From NCBI GenBank assembly GCA_016212735.1, contig JACRDZ010000017.1:1-16021 (forward strand): a DNA stretch of 16,021 nt, read 5' to 3'. The stretch is from Candidatus Firestoneibacteriota bacterium (GTDB lineage: Bacteria; JACRDZ01). This document shows, piece by piece, positions 14,049 through 16,021 of the stretch (its first letter is position 1; each line of letters begins with the position of its first letter). The position numbers were made by a program, and so were the translations under genes. Under the pieces are notes generated by a model that was not told where the DNA came from, did no database searches, and saw nothing but the letters and a program-made list of their open reading frames with translations.

Positions 14049-16021
14049 ATGCCAAATGCAAATAATAAATTAATCACATATATAATAATAGTTATCTTTA
14101 TTTTATTAAATTTTATTAAAACTGATGTTTTGGCTGTAGATATAACGGATGAAGAATGTCTGCGCTGTCATGTTATGAAAAATCCTCTCTTGCCTTTTGA
14201 GGAAAATAAATTAATAGAATTTAAAGAAGAATATACTGCAATGGATTTTGGAGTTGCAGATGAATTTATGTGCTATAGTTGTCATGATGGTTCTGTTACT
14301 GATTCACGTTATGTAACATGGAATGGACAAAGACATAAAATTGATATAAAGCCATCACCTGAAATAAAAGTTCCTGAAGGATTTCCTTTAAAAGAAGGAA
14401 AAACTTATTGTGGTACATGCCATAGTCCTCACGCTCTTCCAAACAAAAGCTGGCTGCGAGTTGCTAATGTTAATTCATCCATGTGCAGAGAATGTCATCG
14501 TACTAAAATCGGTGATGTATCAACGGGTAATCATCCATCTGAAACATTGATTGCAAAAAAACCTGAAATTTTAGAAGTATCCGGAGCAAAATTTGGAAAA
14601 GATGAACAGGGCAGGGATATAATAATATGCCAAACATGTCACATTATTCACGGTTCTCCGCCCGGAGTAAGACTTTTAGCAAGAAAAGATGAAGGTGAAG
14701 GTATTGGTAATTCTGCATTATGTGAGGTCTGCCACACGGAAAATCCAAGTAAGCCGGAAAAAGGTGCAGGCGTAGAAACACATTCTTGCAATACAAAGCC
14801 TAAAAAAGCAATGATCCCTCTTTTTTGGGGTGATGATACACCTGTTATGATAAGTTATAATGGAAATATAGTATGTCGATCATGTCATGTCCCGCATCGT
14901 GCAAAAAGCAAACAATATTTATTGCCCGAACGTAATGAGATGGGGCAGATTTGTATTAAATGCCATACAGCACAATATGGAAGAGGTAAAGGACGAGATA
15001 ATATAGGAACTCATCCGATTGGTGTTAAATTAGCAGAAGGTATGGAAATAGATGCTCAATCAAGAATAAAATTATATGATAGTATGATAACATGTAACAG
15101 TTGTCATAATGCTCATAATAATTTCAATACCGGAACAGATGATAAAGAAGAAGACTCATTAGGTTTATCCGAACTTAAAAAATTTGAAAAAGTTGATTCA
15201 ACAAAAATAGCAGATACAACTAAAATTAAAAAAAGCATATTATTTGATACTTCAAAATCAGATACCTCTTTAATTGTTCAAGCTCTTAAACTCAAGAAAA
15301 AATATCTTTTGTTATATTCAAATAAGAATAATTATATCTGTGAAAAATGTCATACAAATAAAGTTGCAAGATCTGTTAAAGAATCGGAAACCAAAGGAAC
15401 GCATCCGGTTAATATAACCAGCCGCAAGGTTACTATTCCTAAACTTTTAATGAAAAAAGGTGCTAAATTAGGAAAAATAAGAAATCAACCTGTAATAATT
15501 TGTTCAACCTGTCATAAAATTCACGGAGGAGAACCGGGAACAAGCAATTTAATTGTTACGGATGAAGATGCAAGAATTTGCGGTTATTGTCATACGAATG
15601 TAAATATATCAAGCTTAACTGAAGCTGCAATCATAAGTACACACCCTGTAAATGTAAAACCTTTGAAATTTGATATCCCGGAAGAAATTTTTAAAGCAAA
15701 AGGCAAGGTTGGGATAAAAGGTGAAATTATTTGTTATACATGCCATAGTGCGCATAAATCACGAGAGAATACTATGTTATTAGTAATGCAGAACATCGAA
15801 TCAAGTGATATTTGTGTTGTTTGTCATGTTAAACAAAAGATGGTTGAAAACAATGAACATAATTTAGTTATCATTGCTCCTCAAGAACAAAATATTAAAG
15901 GGCTCCGAGTTCGTGAATCAGGAGTTTGCGGAGCGTGTCATCTTGCACATGGCGGTAAAGGGGCAAAAGTTTGGGCTAAGAATATTCCTCCATATCAACC
16001 GGGGGAAGATCCTGTTGGTAA
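14049..16021 (+). CDS. Secreted multihaem c-type cytochrome, at least 15 haems, 3' end outside window
   Basis: The frame is open from the ATG (an in-frame TAA ends at 14048; AAGGA lies 12 bases upstream) to the window edge, 657 residues so far. The signal peptide ends near VLA (about residue 31). Fifteen CxxCH haem sites begin at residues 37, 75, 121, 146, 194, 225, 276, 302, 349, 431, 485, 511, 562, 589 and 627. They form two-haem modules: the first site is always CxxCHxxH (121, 194, 276, 349, 485, 562, 627), the second follows 25-31 residues later, and a His, mostly in THP, follows 15-21 residues after that (162, 245, 322, 452, 532, 604), a likely distal ligand. This matches the doubled-CXXCH cytochrome class (PF09699-like). 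The fourth module carries an insert of about 55 charged residues between its haems. It would conduct electrons in the periplasm or outside the cell; partner and acceptor are unknown. Confidence 0.93.
   Translation, partial: MPNANNKLITYIIIVIFILLNFIKTDVLAVDITDEECLRCHVMKNPLLPFEENKLIEFKEEYTAMDFGVADEFMCYSCHDGSVTDSRYVTWNGQRHKIDIKPSPEIKVPEGFPLKEGKTYCGTCHSPHALPNKSWLRVANVNSSMCRECHRTKIGDVSTGNHPSETLIAKKPEILEVSGAKFGKDEQGRDIIICQTCHIIHGSPPGVRLLARKDEGEGIGNSALCEVCHTENPSKPEKGAGVETHSCNTKPKKAMIPLFWGDDTPVMISYNGNIVCRSCHVPHRAKSKQYLLPERNEMGQICIKCHTAQYGRGKGRDNIGTHPIGVKLAEGMEIDAQSRIKLYDSMITCNSCHNAHNNFNTGTDDKEEDSLGLSELKKFEKVDSTKIADTTKIKKSILFDTSKSDTSLIVQALKLKKKYLLLYSNKNNYICEKCHTNKVARSVKESETKGTHPVNITSRKVTIPKLLMKKGAKLGKIRNQPVIICSTCHKIHGGEPGTSNLIVTDEDARICGYCHTNVNISSLTEAAIISTHPVNVKPLKFDIPEEIFKAKGKVGIKGEIICYTCHSAHKSRENTMLLVMQNIESSDICVVCHVKQKMVENNEHNLVIIAPQEQNIKGLRVRESGVCGACHLAHGGKGAKVWAKNIPPYQPGEDPVG

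Noticed and set aside
1..16021. CRISPR array, tRNA or rRNA genes
   Set aside because: No regularly spaced short repeats, cloverleaf-like sequences or rRNA-like conserved stretches were seen in any intergenic gap.

Overview
The window is AT-rich, with roughly 70% A+T by eye. It reads as part of a diderm (Gram-negative) bacterial chromosome. Evidence for this is a heptose-phosphate pathway, a polyprenyl-phosphate sugar transferase, a TonB/TolA-like inner-membrane anchor and a secreted multihaem cytochrome. Clear Shine-Dalgarno sites precede most genes and several starts are TTG. The conserved protein at 12712 closely resembles a family I know mainly from Bacteroidota/Ignavibacteria-type genomes, but the strong Shine-Dalgarno sites argue against typical Bacteroidota. 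I do not assign a phylum; an uncultured anaerobic diderm is the best guess.

Layout. (1) 1-112 is a GC-richer stretch, closed in all three forward frames but open on the minus strand. It abuts the broken 5' end of a membrane glycosyltransferase, so a junction lies near 90-115. (2) 93-4503 is a plus-strand surface-polysaccharide operon: truncated family-2 glycosyltransferase, heptose-1-phosphate nucleotidyltransferase, heptose-7-phosphate kinase, phosphoheptose isomerase and an initiating polyprenyl glycosylphosphotransferase. The three heptose genes would make an activated D-glycero-D-manno-heptose; the phosphatase step (GmhB) is not in the window. (3) 4613-5200 is a stand-alone Uma2 (DUF820) protein. 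(4) 5251-10837 is all minus strand: a secreted lamin-tail/FlgD-Ig protein, an iron-sulfur flavoprotein with an Nfu-type Fe-S carrier in one operon, and a 1201-residue protein with a TonB/TolA-like SxxxH membrane anchor, a long Lys/Glu-rich stalk and a C-terminal Ig-DUF2135 head. (5) 10977-16021 is plus strand: DNA polymerase X, a conserved secreted protein often mislabelled asparagine synthetase B, and a multihaem c-type cytochrome with at least 15 CxxCH sites that runs off the window.

The most unusual items are the TolA-like giant protein with a 111-bp internal duplication, the regular two-haem repeat of the cytochrome, a run of three DnaA-box-like 9-mers immediately upstream of a good promoter at 6203-6231, and the broken left end. 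No tRNA, rRNA, CRISPR array or insertion sequence was recognised. Nothing in the window proves a new multi-gene system. The TolA-like protein and the gene pair 12712-16021 are the best candidates for undescribed biology.
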